NCBI GenBank assembly: GCA_016214055.1
Contig: JACRPE010000026.1
Coordinates: 1 to 64,000, forward strand
DNA length: 64,000 nucleotides
Reading direction: 5' to 3'
DNA from: Candidatus Roizmanbacteria bacterium
GTDB lineage: Bacteria; Patescibacteriota; Microgenomatia; UBA1406; GWC2-37-13
Shown here in pieces: positions 61,434 to 64,000 of the stretch. Below the pieces are notes generated by a model, which saw nothing but the letters and a program-made list of their open reading frames with translations, ran no database searches and was not told the DNA's origin. The position numbers were made by a program, and so were the translations under genes. How positions within the stretch are numbered: the stretch's first letter is position 1; each line of letters opens with the position of its first letter.

Positions 61434-63656
61434 GCTGAGAGTGGCTCCGATGATAAAACCTTTCGGCAAATAAGTAAATACTATTTCACTTTTCCCTTTC
61501 TCAAGCGGAACACTTCTAAACACTTTATATTTTGCAATCGATACTTTCTTATTATTAACTTTTGCAGACCAACCCGGATAGTACATATCTGCCAATATAA
61601 GTTTTCCTTTTTCAGGAGAAGCAACTGAAATTTTTATTTCATTCTCTTTGTACGATACAATGTTTGCTAATCCGACTACTTCGTTCTTACTATTTAAGAC
61701 ATATACTCTTGGAAAGCTTTTAAGATTTTGATATATGCCGAATGTTCTCTTAATTCTCTCATCACGATACTTAAACACTAATTTGTACTGTTCATTTTCC
61801 CGCAATTCCTTTTCATATCTCCCTGCAGTAATAATATATTTGACGCCAAGTTCATCCAGTTGTTTCATTCCCGGCTTTAGAAGTGTAATTCCCGTGGGGT
61901 CATCGGATTTATTGGGTGAAATATAATTTGAGTAGTCTTTATGGACTATAGAGGCATATCCTCCCACTATTTCTATACCCTGAAATATGTTTGTGTTTGC
62001 CTGATAAAAATCCATCGCCTTTATCCCTTCAGTTTGGAAAAAAGTAGGATCCGCAAAGGGCGGTTTAGCTCCGGGGTCTATCATCGTAAGTACGCGAAAA
62101 TGCGAAGAGTTCTTTTGAAAAAACTCGACTATCTCTTTTGGAGTCTGTAAATCCTTTTCCCTTGACACGATGTAGTTGTTGCTTCCAAAAATAAAAAGCT
62201 CAGTCACGATAAGAAGAATGAATATGAATTTCTGAACCTGAGTAATGCATTTTTGGATTGTGAGAACAAGAATAAAAAGTAAAAATAATGCAAGAAAAAA
62301 AGATAGAATCATGATATTTTCCGTCCATAAGTTATAGATAATATGCATACGAAAACTGGAATATTCAAGGAAGCGAGTGAAGAAGGCGGTTTTTTTTATA
62401 ACGTTTATTGTTTTTATAGTTGTTATAAATTGAGAAAATAAGTTTAAGCGAACATATAACACAAGGAATAAAAGAGCAACAGATGAAATTAAAGCGACTA
62501 ACAGAGAAGAAACTCTTTCCTTGGTCTTTATCTGACTCTTTTGAAATAAATAATCTGCACCATACCCCGCCAACACAGAAAGACTAAAGGTATATATTAG
62601 TAGTATCGAGGTGGGTGAACGGAATCGCGAAAAGAAGGGGACAAAATAAAATGCCAACAGATAGAGAGGGGAGTATTTTCCGAGTGCAAGAAGTAATGTG
62701 ACAATCGCCGAGATTGAAAAAAAAAGTATCCAACGAATTCTGACTTTTATCAGTACCCAAATTGCCAACAAGAGCGGGATGATACCTATAAATCCATTTA
62801 TGTCAGCGGTAGCCCCCCAGGAAGTCCCATCTTTCATCACACCAAAAAAATTTGGAATGAGAAGGTGGATATAGGAAAACAATGAAGTTGAACCATGGGC
62901 ATAGTTAATGTCAAATTGGGGACGCGTAGAGAACTGTGAATATTCAAGGAATGGTAGGAGTTGGATTGCGGACAAAAATAATGTCGGTATAAAAACAAAA
63001 GATACATACTTTATTTTTTCTTTCCAAGGAATGGGTTGGCAAAGAATGAAGAAAAAGGAAAATATTGCTATGTAGTAAAAATATTGAATATGACCCCCAA
63101 ATAATGAAAGTGTTAATAATATCGAGGAATACATTGCATATTTGACCTTCTTCACTTCGATTAAACGTTTAATCGAAGTAAGTAATAAGGGCAGCCACAC
63201 GATAGTATTTAAGATTGCAGTATTCATGGTGTGGGTCATGAGAGATCCCGAAAACATGAATACCACGGCGGAGATAACTGATGCAAAGCGGGAAAGCTTC
63301 AAGCTTTTGCCAAGCCAGTACATGGAAACACCGGCAAATAATACCGCGGAGATGATAGAAAAGGAAAGCGCACAAAGGGGAGTAAAGAATAGATAAAATA
63401 TGTTAAAAGGTGACAGAAGGCCAAGATTTATATCTGCAAGAAATGGAGTGCCTGAGAAGATGTATGGATTCCAAAGGGGAAGTTGTCTTTGACTGAGCAT
63501 GCGAAAAAAGAGGATCTTGGATGGAACATTTATCGAAAGATTATCACCGGCATAGAATACATTTCCCAAAAATAAGACATCAAAAAAAAACAGCAAGCAT
63601 AGAAACGCCAAGAAAACCATCACCTGCGAATCTTTTCTTTTTTCTATCATGTCCAT
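61317..63656 (-). CDS. YfhO-like polytopic membrane protein (GT-C fold)
   Basis: 779 residues. About twelve membrane segments, with NVFYAGDNLSINVPSKILFFR and LPLWNPYIFSGTPFLADINLG near the N-terminus (typical of YfhO, PF09586), then a C-terminal extracytoplasmic domain (FRVLTMIDPGAKPPFADPTFF and LILADMYYPGWSAKVNNKKV) and a final helix. YfhO proteins glycosylate teichoic acids or other wall polymers with lipid-linked sugars. A 26-bp palindrome lies in its coding region. Convergent overlap of 117 bases with the GT2 gene. Confidence 0.85.
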   Translation of the reverse strand: MDMIEKRKDSQVMVFLAFLCLLFFFDVLFLGNVFYAGDNLSINVPSKILFFRMLSQRQLPLWNPYIFSGTPFLADINLGLLSPFNIFYLFFTPLCALSFSIISAVLFAGVSMYWLGKSLKLSRFASVISAVVFMFSGSLMTHTMNTAILNTIVWLPLLLTSIKRLIEVKKVKYAMYSSILLTLSLFGGHIQYFYYIAIFSFFFILCQPIPWKEKIKYVSFVFIPTLFLSAIQLLPFLEYSQFSTRPQFDINYAHGSTSLFSYIHLLIPNFFGVMKDGTSWGATADINGFIGIIPLLLAIWVLIKVRIRWILFFSISAIVTLLLALGKYSPLYLLAFYFVPFFSRFRSPTSILLIYTFSLSVLAGYGADYLFQKSQIKTKERVSSLLVALISSVALLFLVLYVRLNLFSQFITTIKTINVIKKTAFFTRFLEYSSFRMHIIYNLWTENIMILSFFLALFLLFILVLTIQKCITQVQKFIFILLIVTELFIFGSNNYIVSREKDLQTPKEIVEFFQKNSSHFRVLTMIDPGAKPPFADPTFFQTEGIKAMDFYQANTNIFQGIEIVGGYASIVHKDYSNYISPNKSDDPTGITLLKPGMKQLDELGVKYIITAGRYEKELRENEQYKLVFKYRDERIKRTFGIYQNLKSFPRVYVLNSKNEVVGLANIVSYKENEIKISVASPEKGKLILADMYYPGWSAKVNNKKVSIAKYKVFRSVPLEKGKSEIVFTYLPKGFIIGATLSLANWMFVFVFLGFILIKEHKYISKPLHIGKAKIKKNAK
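63154..63179 (+). repeat. Perfect 26-base palindrome inside the YfhO gene
   Basis: ACTTCGATTAAAC (63154-63166) is followed directly by its reverse complement GTTTAATCGAAGT (63167-63179), with no spacer. Confidence 0.92.
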
Positions 63657-63700
63657 AGATATGATTCAAGGTATTGTATATAATTACCCTAAGCAAATCA

Positions 63701-64000
63701 ATGTTTTATATGGCTGCGACAAAACAAAACATAACTACTATCGGGATAGACGGAGGGGATTTTTACCCGAAAGATGAAGTAAAAAGCGGTATCCAGCGAC
63801 TAGTAAAATCTTTTTTAAATTCTTTGCTTGCCCGAAAAAGGTTGCAGAGTAGGTGGTTCTACTATTTTTTTAACGAAAAAAAAGAGGTCACTACATTGAA
63901 GCCAATTATTGCCAAGAATATTCCAAAGCGTTTTTTCTCTTCACTATTTCTACCGCTTCACATGTTGTTGGACCGTAACCGGGTATATCTTGGTTTCTCT
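63701..64000 (+). CDS. N-terminal part of a probable family 4 glycosyltransferase (cut by the window end)
   Basis: Open from ATG 63701 (or ATG 63710) to the window edge, 100 codons. ITTIGIDGGDFYPKDEVKSG and IQRLVKSFLNSLLA resemble the N-terminal acceptor-side fold of GT4 enzymes, where the first strand is followed by a G-I-x-R-y-v helix. The donor-binding half is not visible, so the call is tentative. A TATAAT at 63679-63684 lies 16 bases before the start, overlapping divergent -10-like sequences for the YfhO gene. Confidence 0.55.
   Translation, partial: MFYMAATKQNITTIGIDGGDFYPKDEVKSGIQRLVKSFLNSLLARKRLQSRWFYYFFNEKKEVTTLKPIIAKNIPKRFFSSLFLPLHMLLDRNRVYLGFS

Noticed and set aside
1-64000. TGA recoded as Gly (Gracilibacteria/SR1 code)
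   Set aside because: Several conserved genes end properly at TGA (for example murE, ftsQ), and no in-frame TGA interrupts a conserved domain.
1-64000. CRISPR arrays, rRNA genes, prophage
   Set aside because: No regularly spaced repeats, no rRNA-like stretches and no phage structural genes were seen.

Overview
The window looks like a chromosomal piece of a Candidate Phyla Radiation (Patescibacteria) bacterium, most likely a Microgenomates-type lineage. The basis is inference: tightly packed AT-rich genes, a large division and cell-wall cluster beside very few biosynthetic genes, an archaeal-type AMP phosphorylase, a stand-alone GIY-YIG nuclease abutting a tRNA gene, and short low-complexity insertions inside genes. 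TGA is used as an ordinary stop, so this is not a TGA=Gly lineage such as Gracilibacteria.

Layout. 1-150 is the tail of a transposase. 182-2544 encodes an anchored beta-propeller protein and a small acetyltransferase. 2545-11054 is a mostly minus-strand block: a small membrane protein, metG, a class A penicillin-binding protein, a TrpR-like repressor with a recognisable trp operator, a TrpB2-type tryptophan synthase beta chain, an acetyltransferase, trpS and rarA. 11102-15743 holds rpsO, pnp and ftsK on the plus strand. 15746-19589 (minus) holds mltG, an AMP/thymidine phosphorylase and murJ, divergent from mraZ.

19682-40003 is an almost unbroken dcw-type cluster: mraZ, rsmH, ftsL-like, ftsI-like, murE, pgeF, murC, murB, murA, a GlmU-like enzyme, yvcK, dgkA, mraY, murL, murD, ftsW, murG, ftsQ, ftsA, ftsZ. 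It makes UDP-MurNAc peptide, flips and polymerises it, and drives septation. D-Glu appears to come from MurL epimerisation rather than from a glutamate racemase. murF, ddl and murI are not in the window. ileS, rodA, rplU, rpmA, an HTH protein and lepB follow.

46312-46723 is a curious GIY-YIG/tRNA-Val locus. 46694-52388 (minus) is a secreted-fibre operon: two TasA/CalY-like proteins with strong Shine-Dalgarno sites, a SipW-type signal peptidase, and two FN3/lamin-tail-type surface proteins. 52623-64000 holds a secreted lipase-like protein and an envelope glycan region: two methyltransferases, DUF2142 and YfhO membrane proteins, a radical SAM enzyme, and GT2 and GT4 glycosyltransferases.

A recurring regulatory theme is a sigma70-like promoter whose -10 box lies only 5-9 bases before the start codon, seen at about 15 genes. 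This predicts leaderless or nearly leaderless mRNAs. No gene-free stretch exceeds 300 bases; the longest is 52389-52622 (234 bases), which holds a terminator and an inverted repeat.
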